64,000 nucleotides of DNA from CAYRFF01 sp964423575 (GCA_964423575.1 CAYRFF010000008.1:18070-82069), one strand, 5' to 3'. Shown: positions 1 to 9,719, counted from the stretch's first letter. A program made the numbers and translations. The notes: generated by a model not told the origin, from the letters alone.

Positions 1-2388
1 CTTTATACCGAATATGAAGTATTGACAAATGATACGCTAATTTCAGAACCCTATACAGGGGTGAGTGAGATGGTTGTGTTTTATCCCAAAAACGGATCCC
101 TTAGATTACAAAAACACCAAGGAAATCAGTTTGAATTTAGATACATACCATCTGAAGACTTTATCGGACAGGATACTTTTACACTTGAGTATCTCACCGA
201 ATATCGTGGCAGTCTGAAATACCTGCACGCAGTAATTAATGTCAGCGAGTCTTTCGTATATGCTTCCGACGACTTTACCGTCCTTGAAATGAATTGCGAT
301 TATACTTATATCGATGTCTTAGGAAATGATTTCTCCACAAGTGGAGAAATATTTGTTGGTGGATTTCCTTTCAGAGACAATCTTTATGTCGATGTGAGCA
401 ATGGACTTGATTCGGTCTTTGTCAAACCGGTCGCCGGTTATGCCGGTCCGGCGCGTTTAATCTATCAAGTATGTGATGATTTAAATAACTGTAGCACCGC
501 AAATCTGAATATTCTTGTGGTAGATCCGGATGCTGAAACCTCTTCTGATTCATTGTATCTACAGACATCAAGTAATAAATCGGTGAACTTTTACATGGCT
601 GAAACCGGCTTTGAATTAGGAGTAACCCCATCATTAGGTGTCGTAGATGAATTTTTTGATGGCTATATGCATACCTATTCGCCGTTTCAGAATATTGACG
701 GGAAAGACACATTGGTATATTCCAACGGTACTAACTCCAAGACCGTCTTTATTGAAATAATTAAGGAACAGTGGATTAATACTTTTGTGGTAGATGATTA
801 TTTCTATACCTACCCTGGGGATACGATAACTTTTGATGTCTTTGAAAATGATCTGGTTAAGAATGGTAGTATCAGAAACTTTGTAAACCCGACTAGAGGT
901 GAGTTGACGAGAATAAGAAACGGGGAATTTTCTTATGTTGCTCCTGAGACGCCCGGCTTGTACTCTTTCACTTATCAGGCATGTATAGGTAGCAATAATT
1001 GTGAAATCGGGTTTGTAAGTCTATATGTAGGAACATTAGCTCCGGAAGGCTTATACAGATACAATCTAGCTACTCTGAAAAACAGACCATTTGTAATTAA
1101 CTACGATATACCCTTATCAAATTTCAATTTTATTGTAAGTCAGGCTCCGCAGAATGGAAGTATTCAGATATATGAGGGCTTTGACACATTAAACATTGGA
1201 TGCGAGGCTGTAAAAGGTTATAATCTTGTGACGTACACTCCTAATCACAACTTTGCCGGAACTGATTTATTTGAACTTCAATTCTGTGCTCAAAATGACG
1301 AATGTCAGACTGTAAAGGTTGAGATGGTTGTAGTTGATAAAGAACTTGATCCGGAATCATGCATTTGCGTGAATAACTGTGTATGGCCGGGTGATTTGAA
1401 TGCTGACGGAAAAGTCGATATGCTGGACTTACTTACGTTTGGATGGCACTTGGGTGAAAGAGGAGACGAAAGACCATTTGCTGACAAGCATAGCTGGCAT
1501 GCGCAATTTAGCCCCAACTGGAAGAAAGAAAGCATTTTTGGGTCCGACCTGAAGCATTTAGATAGTGATGGAAACGGTGTGATTGAGCAAAATGATATTG
1601 CTGCAATTGAAGAATTCTTTAATAAGAGAAATGACATTGCACCTCCGACCAAGCCTGCAATAAAGGAATTCCCTATAAATCTGAGATACAAAGGAACTGA
1701 AGCTCCTGAAGTAGGAGATTATGTCGAGTTTGATATCGTTGCCGGAAATGAGCAGTATCCTGCTAATTTCTTACACGGTCTTTCATTGCGCTATGATGTT
1801 GACCCTATGACAGTTGACACTTCCAGTCTTGACTTGTGGTTTACTACTGAATCTTTTATTTCTTATGACGCATCTGTTGCTTCTCTGTCGATAAGAGATG
1901 GCAGAACGATAAATGCAGGAATAACAAGACTAGATAAGTTTGCACCGACAGGATTTGGAGTGATTGGAGTTCTTGGGATAATCATAGAAGATGATTTGGA
2001 TGGAATTTATACTGACAAATATCTTCCAGTAAGAATCCAGATGAATAATTCACACTTGGTAGACGGATTTGGAAATGTGTATGAAATTGTTTCTGAAGAG
2101 TACGTATTGAATGTAAGGACGGATAAGGTAGAGAATCGCAAGCAGAAGCTTTCAGTTTTCCCTAACCCTGCTCAATCAGGACAGCAGATTAATGCACGTT
2201 TCAATCCAGTTAAATCCGATGCTGAGATTTCAGTATATGCAATGGATGGAAGCCTTATTCACAGAGAGATAGTGTCTGAAGGTACCTATAGTTATGAATA
2301 CACACATTCATTGAATGGCGGTGTGTACATTATGACTATTAAGGAGAATGATGTTATCGCTACACAGAAATTTATCATTGCCAGATAA
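1..2388 (+). CDS. T9SS-exported cadherin-like/Ig-like repeat surface protein, 3' part
   Basis: The frame is open from base 1, so the true start lies outside the window and the TTG at 22 should not be taken as a start. The protein has tandem beta-sandwich repeats of the cadherin-like/Big type, seen as repeated phrases such as TFTLEYL, RLIYQVCDDLNNC and SFTYQACIGSNNC, each ending in a conserved-looking Cys pair. Around bases 1390-1640 it carries two acidic loops, GDLNADGKVDMLD and LDSDGNGVIEQND, which resemble dockerin/EF-hand calcium-binding loops. The last ~75 residues form a T9SS type A sorting domain (FPNPAQSG, then GGVYIMTI and a basic end). By family knowledge this implies export through the outer membrane and attachment or release at the cell surface. 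It is probably an adhesin or structural surface protein; the ligand is unknown. Confidence 0.85.
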   Translation, partial: LYTEYEVLTNDTLISEPYTGVSEMVVFYPKNGSLRLQKHQGNQFEFRYIPSEDFIGQDTFTLEYLTEYRGSLKYLHAVINVSESFVYASDDFTVLEMNCDYTYIDVLGNDFSTSGEIFVGGFPFRDNLYVDVSNGLDSVFVKPVAGYAGPARLIYQVCDDLNNCSTANLNILVVDPDAETSSDSLYLQTSSNKSVNFYMAETGFELGVTPSLGVVDEFFDGYMHTYSPFQNIDGKDTLVYSNGTNSKTVFIEIIKEQWINTFVVDDYFYTYPGDTITFDVFENDLVKNGSIRNFVNPTRGELTRIRNGEFSYVAPETPGLYSFTYQACIGSNNCEIGFVSLYVGTLAPEGLYRYNLATLKNRPFVINYDIPLSNFNFIVSQAPQNGSIQIYEGFDTLNIGCEAVKGYNLVTYTPNHNFAGTDLFELQFCAQNDECQTVKVEMVVVDKELDPESCICVNNCVWPGDLNADGKVDMLDLLTFGWHLGERGDERPFADKHSWHAQFSPNWKKESIFGSDLKHLDSDGNGVIEQNDIAAIEEFFNKRNDIAPPTKPAIKEFPINLRYKGTEAPEVGDYVEFDIVAGNEQYPANFLHGLSLRYDVDPMTVDTSSLDLWFTTESFISYDASVASLSIRDGRTINAGITRLDKFAPTGFGVIGVLGIIIEDDLDGIYTDKYLPVRIQMNNSHLVDGFGNVYEIVSEEYVLNVRTDKVENRKQKLSVFPNPAQSGQQINARFNPVKSDAEISVYAMDGSLIHREIVSEGTYSYEYTHSLNGGVYIMTIKENDVIATQKFIIAR

Positions 2389-2394
2389 TTTTTA

Positions 2395-2406
2395 GCTTTC
2401 GCAAAT
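2395..2406 (-). repeat. Copy of the ATTTGCGNAAGC dispersed motif
   Basis: ATTTGCGAAAGC read on the minus strand. It lies in the 19-bp gap between two convergent genes, 7 bp after the stop of the surface protein. It is the same 12-mer seen at 5215, 51711 and 57665. Confidence 0.7.
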
Positions 2407-2407
2407 T

Positions 2408-3262
2408 TCATCTGAGTATTTCATTCCAGGCTGCAATAGTTTGGCTTGAATAACTGTGCCCAAACAGTATTACATGGACAAGCAGGTAGTAGAACTGAAA
2501 GAAAGGGATTCGTTTTTCCCAGCCCAACTCTAGTGGCATAAATTCATTGTACTCTGAATAAAACCTGGCATTAAAACCCCCAAAGAGCTTTGACATTGCA
2601 ATATCCATTTCTCTATGTCCATAATATGAAGCCGGATCTATGAGCCAAGCCTCGGATTTATCATCGACCAGATAATTTCCGGCCCATAAATCACCATGAA
2701 TCAATACCGGTTCTTCTTGTGGAACCTTTATGTTAATTGAATTTATGAAACGAGATTCTTCTTTTATCATTTCTAATGGGAGATCGTTATTCTCACTAGC
2801 TACTTTTAGCAGTGGAAGAATCCGGTTAAACCAGTAAAATTCGGCCCATGAGGTTCTCCGACTATTATCCAGTTTGATAGTGGCGATATAATTATCCTTA
2901 TCCAATCCGTATTGAGTAGCGCTATGACTATGAAGCCTGAACAGCACATCAGCTAAGTCCGACTTTGCTGAACCAGCGTCCCTTATATAAAACATGATAA
3001 AGCCCGGTAATTGCTCATGGCTGAAAACAATAGGCGTCCTGACACCTATTTCATTGAAATACAATAGTGATTCAACTTCCCTTTGCAACATTTCTCTTTT
3101 CCTTTGGTCGGAGGAGGCTGTATATTTGAAAATGAAGTGATTTTCGGCATTATCAGTAAGGACACAGCGTTCTATCCCGTGGCTTGAACCATGATGTTGT
3201 TTAAACTGTAAATCCTTCCCGCTAAGAGAGTTTAATAAGACAATAGTCTCGTCAATTGTCAT
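2408..3262 (-). CDS. Fructosamine kinase family protein
   Basis: The 284-residue length and fold match the fructosamine-3-kinase/aminoglycoside-phosphotransferase superfamily, which phosphorylates sugars attached to protein amines (deglycation). The catalytic loop HGDLWAGN lies near residues 188-195, and the metal-binding segment LIDPASYYGHREMDIAMS starts near residue 206, as in FN3K proteins. The N-terminal half holds the ATP-binding lobe (FIFKYTASSDQRKREMLQREVESL). The gene ends 19 bp from the convergent surface-protein gene. It starts 3 bp after the LytTR regulator gene, so it may be the last gene of that operon, though its role need not be related. The cytoplasmic small-molecule substrate cannot be told from sequence. 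Confidence 0.88.
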   Translation of the reverse strand: MTIDETIVLLNSLSGKDLQFKQHHGSSHGIERCVLTDNAENHFIFKYTASSDQRKREMLQREVESLLYFNEIGVRTPIVFSHEQLPGFIMFYIRDAGSAKSDLADVLFRLHSHSATQYGLDKDNYIATIKLDNSRRTSWAEFYWFNRILPLLKVASENNDLPLEMIKEESRFINSINIKVPQEEPVLIHGDLWAGNYLVDDKSEAWLIDPASYYGHREMDIAMSKLFGGFNARFYSEYNEFMPLELGWEKRIPFFQFYYLLVHVILFGHSYSSQTIAAWNEILR

Positions 3263-3265
3263 TAT

Positions 3266-4009
3266 TTATATCCTATTCTGATTTACGATAACCATCAGAT
3301 CATCCCTATAGCTTTTGCCGACAGGCAAACTGACAGATTTCCCTTTTTCTATAACTTCCACCATATTCCCGCTCACAGCTTCAATTCTACTGATAGCTAC
3401 AATATATGATCTATGGATTCTCAGAAATTTATCTTTGGGAAGAGCTTGATCCAGGAATTTCATGGTCTGTAATGTAACTATTCTATCTTGTTCCCGCTTG
3501 ATTATTACATAATCTTTTAAGCCTTCTATATATAGTATCTCATCGTAAGCCACCTTAATCAATTTTTTATCAGCTTTTACATAGATGAAATCATGAGAAT
3601 CTGACCCGGTTTTCTGTTGTGTTTTTCCTGCCGACTCGAGTTCGATTTCTTCAATTGCTCTATTTATTGCTTTTAAAAGTCTGTCAAATGAAATCGGTTT
3701 GAGTAAATAATCTGTCACCGCAAGCTCAAATCCTTCAATTGCATAATCCGGATAGGCCGTTGTGAAAATTATCTTAGGAGGATTTTGTAGCATTTTGGCA
3801 TATTCTATACCACTTAACTGAGGCATTTCTATATCCATAAGGAGGATATCAACTTCATTGGCTCGTAGGATTTCATTTGCTGAAATTGCGTCTTCACATG
3901 AAGCTACCAGGTTTATTTCAGGGATGCGAGAAAGATGAGCCTCAAGTACTTCACGTGCTAAGGGCTCATCGTCGACGATTACTACGTGAAAAGTGTTTTT
4001 ATTGTTCAT
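3266..4009 (-). CDS. LytTR-family response regulator
   Basis: The protein has an N-terminal receiver domain (residues about 7-120) with the acidic pair DDEP, the phosphoacceptor Asp near residue 57 in LLMDIEMPQLSG, and the conserved Lys in DYLLKPISFDRL. A LytTR DNA-binding domain follows (about 140-240; FIYVKADKKLIKV, LRIHRSYIVAISRIEAV). It has the usual family length. It sits 10 bp downstream of a LytS-type kinase gene, which is the standard cognate pair. LytTR regulators typically bind paired direct repeats upstream of target operons; no target is evident here. Confidence 0.93.
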   Translation of the reverse strand: MNNKNTFHVVIVDDEPLAREVLEAHLSRIPEINLVASCEDAISANEILRANEVDILLMDIEMPQLSGIEYAKMLQNPPKIIFTTAYPDYAIEGFELAVTDYLLKPISFDRLLKAINRAIEEIELESAGKTQQKTGSDSHDFIYVKADKKLIKVAYDEILYIEGLKDYVIIKREQDRIVTLQTMKFLDQALPKDKFLRIHRSYIVAISRIEAVSGNMVEVIEKGKSVSLPVGKSYRDDLMVIVNQNRI

Positions 4010-4019
4010 TATTATGTGC

Positions 4020-5060
4020 TTAATTTAATTTGATATTCATAGATATACTGTATGAGTCAGATTTTTCTTCTATTTTTAAACTATGTGTTGTTGGATATAG
4101 GAGTTCCAGCCTTCGCTTAATATTCTGTAATCCAATTCCACCGGTTACGACACCATCGTCTCGTAATTGCTTTAAATCTACTTCCGGTTTGCTATTAGTG
4201 ACATAGAAATCTAGGCTATCTTCCTTGATGTTAAGCTGAACCTCAATAAAGCCCTCCTCAATATGTCTGTTTACCCCATGTTTAAAAGCATTTTCCAGAA
4301 AAGGAGTAAATAATAATGGAGCGATTTCAATTCCTTCGGGCTGTCCATTCATATCGAAATGAATGTCGACCTTATCATTATACCGCAACCTCTCCAATTC
4401 CAAATAATTTCTGATATAATCTACCTCCTTGCTGAGAGGAACACTCTTATCATTACACTCATATAACATATAACGCATAATTTCCGATAATCGGATAACG
4501 ATTTCAGGCGCTCTATCAGATTTCTTGAGTGTAAGGGCGTACAGGCTGTTTAAAGTATTAAAGAGAAAATGAGGATTTATTTGCGAGCGAAGGAATCTCA
4601 ACTCCGACTGCATGTTTTCATTCTCCATAATACGCATATCCTTTTCTTGTTGAAACCAGTCATAGACCATCTTCAATAAAGTGGAAATCCCCAGAATTGC
4701 TAACATCGCAAAGAAAATGGCCCAATGTGATTTTATTATTTCTTGTTGAATACTGAGCTTGCCATTGTAAATATAATAGGTTAGGAGAGTCCTGATAGGA
4801 CTTAAGGTCAGGGTGAAGGCAATTGCTGTTACTATGTAAAATACTAACTTATTATGCGATAAGTATCTGGGAATAAGGTAATATAAATTGAAATAGACTA
4901 TAGCAAACAGGCTAGTAAGAGTTACCAATGCACTTAAAATAGAGGGTAGAACCTGTGTAGATTCATAGTAAAACCCAATCAGAAGGATTAATGCCAGAAT
5001 CCAAAATAGTATATGAAGTATTATTTGATTGGTAAAAACCTTCTGCAGTTTTCCCCTCAT
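4020..5060 (-). CDS. LytS/YehU-type membrane sensor histidine kinase
   Basis: There are four predicted transmembrane helices in the first ~135 residues, with no large periplasmic sensor domain. A short coiled stretch and the His_kinase (PF06580-type) domain follow. The phospho-accepting His is near residue 164 in QINPHFLFNTLNSLYAL. The C-terminal HATPase region has the N-box FTPFLENAFKHG and G-box GGIGLQNIKRRLELLY. It is the cognate partner of the downstream LytTR regulator (10-bp gap). The signal sensed is unknown. The gene begins divergently from the folE side of a 378-bp intergenic region. Confidence 0.93.
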   Translation of the reverse strand: MRGKLQKVFTNQIILHILFWILALILLIGFYYESTQVLPSILSALVTLTSLFAIVYFNLYYLIPRYLSHNKLVFYIVTAIAFTLTLSPIRTLLTYYIYNGKLSIQQEIIKSHWAIFFAMLAILGISTLLKMVYDWFQQEKDMRIMENENMQSELRFLRSQINPHFLFNTLNSLYALTLKKSDRAPEIVIRLSEIMRYMLYECNDKSVPLSKEVDYIRNYLELERLRYNDKVDIHFDMNGQPEGIEIAPLLFTPFLENAFKHGVNRHIEEGFIEVQLNIKEDSLDFYVTNSKPEVDLKQLRDDGVVTGGIGLQNIKRRLELLYPTTHSLKIEEKSDSYSISMNIKLN

Positions 5061-5438
5061 GCGTCAATATTTTTCTACTGTGTAATAAGCATTAAATTAG
5101 TTATTCTTTCAAAGCAGGTATGAAAATACTCGATTTAATGCCAAATAACTCAGACCAAAGCAGTGCTTGTCATAAATTAATCCGTGCACAAGTTCGTATT
5201 TTTACTTGTAAGACATTTGCGAAAGCTTAAAAAAATAAAATCTAATCCTAAGAAAGGACGCTATGATTTAGAGATTGGAGCCAAATGACAGCAAGGAAAA
5301 CATTTGACAGATTTCATAATTATAAAAAATTAAGTACATTTACTCTGTATGCTGTTGGAAGAGTTAAACTAATGGCAATCGAAAACCATTCTCTTCTGTG
5401 TTGTGATGGAGAGAATAAATTATATTTAAAAAAGACGT
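5061..5438. other. Intergenic region between lytS-like kinase and folE
   Basis: 378 bp of AT-rich DNA that must hold the divergent promoters of the kinase operon and folE. I see one copy of the dispersed motif ATTTGCGAAAGC at 5215-5226, followed by an A-rich run. A 61-codon frame at 5285-5470 overlaps the folE start and has no recognisable content, so I do not call it a gene. Confidence 0.6.
5215..5226 (+). repeat. Copy of the ATTTGCGNAAGC dispersed motif
   Basis: Exact ATTTGCGAAAGC on the plus strand, about 210 bp upstream of folE and followed by TTAAAAAAATAAAA. See the finding on this repeat family. Confidence 0.7.
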
Positions 5439-6035
5439 ATGAATTATATAAGGAAAGATATTTACAATGAGGAAGTCATAGGAAAGACTCGCGAATTGTA
5501 TGAAGAAATTTTAAAAACAACTAGTGAAGATATAGGTAGAGAGGGCTTGATTAAGACTCCGGAGCGGGCAGCAAAGGCTTTTCATTTTCTGACCCAGGGA
5601 TATGAGCAGGATCCGGAAGCAATATTGAAATCTGCTTTATTTCACGGAGATTACGATGAGATGGTATTGGTCAAGGATATTGAACTTTACAGTTTATGCG
5701 AGCACCACATGTTACCATTTTATGGGAAAGCTCATATAGGATACATTCCTAACGGGAAAATTGTAGGTTTAAGTAAGATTCCGAGAGTTGTAGATGTATT
5801 TGCGCGTAGGTTGCAGGTACAGGAGAGATTAACCAGAGATATATTGAATTGCATTACAGATACATTGAAGCCACAGGGTGTTGCTATCGTTATCGAAGCA
5901 AAGCACATGTGCATGATGATGCGCGGTATTGAGAAACAGAATTCTCTTACCACTACTTCCGCATTTACTGGAAACTTTAAAAATGTGGAAACCAGAAATG
6001 AATTTCTTAAATTAACTGTCAGTAATTTACATTGA
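5439..6035 (+). CDS. folE: GTP cyclohydrolase I
   Basis: Converts GTP to 7,8-dihydroneopterin triphosphate, the first step of folate/pterin synthesis in the cytoplasm. The zinc ligands are visible: Cys87 and His90 in LCEHHMLPF and Cys158 in HMCMMMRG. SKIPRVVDVFARRLQVQERLT is the usual family core. At 198 residues it is close to the normal length. The ATG at 5439 gives a sensible N-terminus (MNYIRKDIYNEE), and no Shine-Dalgarno sequence is present. The gene ends 1 bp before fabD, so the two are probably cotranscribed. A second folate gene, folP, lies 23 kb away. Confidence 0.97.
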   Translation: MNYIRKDIYNEEVIGKTRELYEEILKTTSEDIGREGLIKTPERAAKAFHFLTQGYEQDPEAILKSALFHGDYDEMVLVKDIELYSLCEHHMLPFYGKAHIGYIPNGKIVGLSKIPRVVDVFARRLQVQERLTRDILNCITDTLKPQGVAIVIEAKHMCMMMRGIEKQNSLTTTSAFTGNFKNVETRNEFLKLTVSNLH

Positions 6036-6036
6036 T

Positions 6037-6912
6037 ATGAAAAGTGCTTATGTGTTTCCGGGGCAGGCGTCCCAACATGTCGGAATGGGGAAGGATTTAT
6101 ATGATTCCAGTGAAATGGCACGTACATTATTTGAACGGGCTAATGAAATTCTGGGATTTGATATTACCGATGTAATGTTTAACGGTACGGAAGAAGACCT
6201 GAAAAGAACAGATGTCGCGCAGCCGGCCGTTTTTCTGAACTCTATTATCAGGTGGCTTGTTGCAGATGAGGTAGATGATTTGTTTTGTGTAGGAGGACAT
6301 TCTCTGGGTGAATATTCAGCTCTTGTTGCTTGTCATGCAGTTTCTTTTACCGATGCTCTGGAACTGGTCAAACTGCGTGCCGATGAAATGCAGAAAGCTT
6401 GTGAAATAAATCCGGGTACAATGGCTGCTGTCTTAGGATTGGAGAATGAAGTTATCGAGAAAATTACTTCTGAAATATCAGAAGTCGTCATTCCTGCAAA
6501 CTATAATACTCCTGGACAATTAGTAATTTCAGGAACATTTGGAGGAATTGAAGAGGCATGTAAAAGATTGACAGAAGCAGGAGCAAAACGCTGCTTACCT
6601 CTGAAGGTGGGTGGAGCATTCCATTCACCTTTAATGGAACCTGCCAAAGAGCAATTGGCGTATAAAATCCGTGATACGCAATTTCAGGATGCGCTAGTGC
6701 CGATTTATCAGAATGTAACCGGAAAACCAGTTACAAATAGTGAAGAAATCAAGCAGAATCTGATAAGTCAATTATCACAGCCTGTAAGATGGACGCAGAC
6801 TATGGAAAATATGATTGCAGATGGTGTCGAACAGTTTGTAGAGGTAGGAGGGAATGTGATTTTAGGATTTGTAAAACGAATTGACAGGAAATTCCCTACT
6901 GCAACATTGTAA
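6037..6912 (+). CDS. fabD: Malonyl-CoA:ACP transacylase
   Basis: Loads malonate from CoA onto acyl carrier protein for type II fatty-acid synthesis. The family markers are all present: FPGQASQHVGMG at the N-terminus, the nucleophilic Ser near residue 89 in GGHSLGEYSAL, and the catalytic His near residue 196 in GGAFHSPLM. The C-terminal VEVGGNVILGFVKRI matches the usual VGPGKVLxGLxKRI region. The length of 291 residues is typical. It is packed between folE (1-bp gap) and the YqgE-like gene (10-bp gap), not within a fab cluster. Confidence 0.97.
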   Translation: MKSAYVFPGQASQHVGMGKDLYDSSEMARTLFERANEILGFDITDVMFNGTEEDLKRTDVAQPAVFLNSIIRWLVADEVDDLFCVGGHSLGEYSALVACHAVSFTDALELVKLRADEMQKACEINPGTMAAVLGLENEVIEKITSEISEVVIPANYNTPGQLVISGTFGGIEEACKRLTEAGAKRCLPLKVGGAFHSPLMEPAKEQLAYKIRDTQFQDALVPIYQNVTGKPVTNSEEIKQNLISQLSQPVRWTQTMENMIADGVEQFVEVGGNVILGFVKRIDRKFPTATL

Positions 6913-6922
6913 AATATAAATT

Positions 6923-7483
6923 ATGGGATATTATGAGATAGAAGGCGGCAAGTTGTTATTGGCAGAGCCTTTTATGTATGAAAAAAGTTTTAAACGCGGT
7001 GTCATCATGATATGTGAACATGTCCATGAAGAAGGCACATTGGGTTTTATACTTAATAAGCCATTGGATGTCCATGTCGATGAGCTGATATCAGATTTTC
7101 CTAAAATGGATGCACCGGTTTTCTATGGAGGACCGGTTGCAACCAATTCATTACATTTTCTTCATAATGTCGGAAACCTTATTGACGGTAGTCAGGAAAT
7201 TGCTCAGGGCGTATACTGGGGAGGAGATTATGAAAAATTAAAATTCTTGATAAACGCTGATCTTGTGAAATCTGAAAATATCCGCTTCTTTGTAGGGTAT
7301 TCGGGATGGTCAGCAGGCCAGTTAAAAGAGGAAATGTTAATGGGTTCCTGGATTGCAGCGGATGGCCACGCTAATTATCTTTTTAAATCCAAGCCATCAC
7401 AATTATGGCAACAGGTGATGTTTAACAAAGGGAACCACTATACGGTACTAGCGGGTATGCCGGATCCTGTAAACTGGAATTAA
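6923..7483 (+). CDS. YqgE/AlgH family protein (DUF179)
   Basis: A 186-residue member of the YqgE/AlgH family, shown by LLLAEPFMYEKSFKRGVI near the start, GTLGFILNKPLD, VFYGGPVATNSLHFLH and the late WQQVMFNKGNHY segment. The fold is known from structural genomics, but the biochemical role is not settled. In proteobacteria AlgH has been linked to alginate regulation, and that should not be transferred here. It is the last gene of the probable folE-fabD-yqgE operon and ends 21 bp from a convergent gene. Confidence 0.9.
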   Translation: MGYYEIEGGKLLLAEPFMYEKSFKRGVIMICEHVHEEGTLGFILNKPLDVHVDELISDFPKMDAPVFYGGPVATNSLHFLHNVGNLIDGSQEIAQGVYWGGDYEKLKFLINADLVKSENIRFFVGYSGWSAGQLKEEMLMGSWIAADGHANYLFKSKPSQLWQQVMFNKGNHYTVLAGMPDPVNWN

Positions 7484-7504
7484 GAGATATCCGGAAATAA
7501 ATAG

Positions 7505-9559
7505 TTAAAACCTAAGCCGCATTTGCGCTTTTACTTCGTGGATTTTATTTCCTTCAACCTTATTATAAGAGGAACTGATTTCATCGTCGAGAGGTCTGTA
7601 TGTTATTGCATATCTTCCTTCCAAGGTGAGATTGCGGGCAACTCGCCATCGCGCATTAAAATACCCTCTGATTCCCGTTGAGTAATATGCCGGAATACTG
7701 AATGCATAGAGAATATTGCTTTCGTAAGCATAAATTCTGCTATCATAATTATCCGTCTGATAATATGCTAGTCTGGTAGTAAAACTCAGTGGGGTACCCA
7801 AAGGCTTGAAATTAATATCGTGATACAACAAGTAACCTTTACTTATAATCTCTCCATCACGTAAGAATTGAGATAGTTCAACACGCATTCTCCATTCGAC
7901 TGATTTGGAAAGAGGATAGGCCATGTGCATTCGCATATTACGTCTGGTCTCCGGTTGCACCAGATAACGGTTGTCTTCCTGTATGGTATTTACATTGCGC
8001 GTTTTATTCTTTATTTGGAAATGCACATCAAACTTTCTTCTGTCGTAATATCTAAGTCTAAAGAATTGCTCATTACCCTCTGATGGTCCATCTACTTGAT
8101 ACCTAAGCCAGGGATGAGACCAAAGATCTTGATAAATGGACATCGTCCATCGGGGAGAAATGCGATAAATCAACGACATATAAACTCCCTGTTCATTTTG
8201 ACCGCGGCTATTCTCAGCAAATGCATTGGGAAATAAACTCTGGTAATCCTTAGTCAGATATCGTGCTGACAGCCCAAAGTCAAGATTAGGGTGTAGGGAT
8301 GCTAATGCTCCTATAATATGAGCATGTCCACCGTTATCGCTGACGGCGGATTCTCCAAATATCAGAAACTTGCCGGTATGATATTGATAATCAACACTGG
8401 CATTTAACAGGTTCTTCCCTGAAAATCTGTATAAATTGTCGGGTGTTGCCTTAGTTCCCAGGCTGTCGCCGAGTTGGTCATACCAGCCATTGATACTGAC
8501 CTCATATCTGCGTCCTTTGTATGTAAGTGCTCCCCCTGTACTTACCTGAGTAACAGAGTTTTTGTTAAATATTTCCGATTGGGTTCTGTGAAGTCCGGAA
8601 GTTTGTAATGATGATATGTATCTTTCTTCCTCTGTTTCCAGAGTATCGCTTGGCATTACCTGGCTCGCATCTCTTTTATTATATGATGTAGAAACCATAA
8701 GAGACAATTTATTGCTCAACTGTAATTCTGTAGCAACACCACGTAAGAAATTATTTTCGTCAACACTACTATAAGGAATTAGCTTTTTTCCACGTTTATT
8801 GATATCCATAACAAAGGCAGACTTTCCACCGCCAAATCCTGCATGACGTATCAGACCTTGCCCTAGATTGACATTGAAATCACCCAGAGCTATAGTTTTC
8901 ACAAATTTCTCTTTCCGATGTATCCATAAATGAGCAGAGTAAAAATCAAATCCATGAGGATTGGAGCCACGGAAGAAAGCTTCTCCAGGGTCTTTCTCCA
9001 TAGTAACACCGGCAGAAAAACCTGTTCCGGCTCTCCAGCTCAATCGCGTGTATAATTTGTCGGGAGAACCTTCAAAAGCAGGATTTTCTCCTTTATAACC
9101 GGATTTTAATGGGAAATCTCTCTCGTATCTAGTAAATAGGGTTCTGGTTCCCGGTTTTAATATTTCCTCCCATAAATTGCTTTTTCCGCTTCCGGCCGTT
9201 ACTCTAATGAATGGAAGTATTCTTCTGATACTTTCCAGATCCATTCCCGGTACCGCCTGTAATTCTTCTAAACGAATAAAATCACCGAGTAAATCTCTGT
9301 AGACGATAATATTATTTATCTGTAGATCATTTAATAAGTGGAGTTGAGCCAGTTCACTATATGTAACCTTATTCAGATTAAGTGGATTATTGTTGAAGTA
9401 AAGCAAATTGTCATATAAAGTCTCCAGTGCTCCCAAATCGATTTCTTCGGCATTGGTCTCTATATATTCCACTACGACATCGGGTAGTTCTGAACGCTGT
9501 GCCTGTAGAACTACGATTGATAACAGTGATGAAAAAAGTATGGTAATGATATGCTTCAC
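7505..9559 (-). CDS. Helix-hairpin-helix-containing outer-membrane-type protein
   Basis: The 684-residue protein has a signal peptide (MKHIITILFSSLLSIVVLQAQ). It is followed at about residues 40-118 by two HhH-like units of the ComEA type (NNNPLNLNKVTYSELAQL, FIRLEELQAVPGMDLESIRRILPF). The remainder is rich in alternating aromatic/charged strands and ends in F (EVKAQMRLRF), which suggests a beta-barrel. Proteins with this order are common in Bacteroidota and are usually annotated only as HhH domain proteins. Whether the HhH region binds DNA in the periplasm is unknown. It is convergent with the yqgE-like gene and divergent from the DUF5686 gene at 9720. Confidence 0.8.
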   Translation of the reverse strand: MKHIITILFSSLLSIVVLQAQRSELPDVVVEYIETNAEEIDLGALETLYDNLLYFNNNPLNLNKVTYSELAQLHLLNDLQINNIIVYRDLLGDFIRLEELQAVPGMDLESIRRILPFIRVTAGSGKSNLWEEILKPGTRTLFTRYERDFPLKSGYKGENPAFEGSPDKLYTRLSWRAGTGFSAGVTMEKDPGEAFFRGSNPHGFDFYSAHLWIHRKEKFVKTIALGDFNVNLGQGLIRHAGFGGGKSAFVMDINKRGKKLIPYSSVDENNFLRGVATELQLSNKLSLMVSTSYNKRDASQVMPSDTLETEEERYISSLQTSGLHRTQSEIFNKNSVTQVSTGGALTYKGRRYEVSINGWYDQLGDSLGTKATPDNLYRFSGKNLLNASVDYQYHTGKFLIFGESAVSDNGGHAHIIGALASLHPNLDFGLSARYLTKDYQSLFPNAFAENSRGQNEQGVYMSLIYRISPRWTMSIYQDLWSHPWLRYQVDGPSEGNEQFFRLRYYDRRKFDVHFQIKNKTRNVNTIQEDNRYLVQPETRRNMRMHMAYPLSKSVEWRMRVELSQFLRDGEIISKGYLLYHDINFKPLGTPLSFTTRLAYYQTDNYDSRIYAYESNILYAFSIPAYYSTGIRGYFNARWRVARNLTLEGRYAITYRPLDDEISSSYNKVEGNKIHEVKAQMRLRF

Positions 9560-9689
9560 GTGTTAAAAATACAAAAAGCAATATCTTTCTCTAATCTTTT
9601 CCTGAAATATTAAAAACTAGTCTAATTCTGCTATGAGAAAGAGAGTTTGATGCTTTCCTAAAAACATAGTCTGAACATGTATTAAATGC

Positions 9690-9697
9690 TATATTTG
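9690..9697 (+). promoter_or_regulatory. Candidate -7 element upstream of the DUF5686 gene
   Basis: TATATTTG matches the Bacteroidota TAnnTTTG -7 consensus and lies 22 bp before the ATG at 9720. No clear TTG -33 element is seen at the expected spacing. Confidence 0.4.
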
Positions 9698-9719
9698 TTT
9701 TCGTTATTAAATAATCAGC

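Noticed and set aside
5285..5470. 61-codon open frame before folE
   Set aside because: Overlaps the folE start by 32 bp, has no recognisable protein features, and the folE start is well supported.
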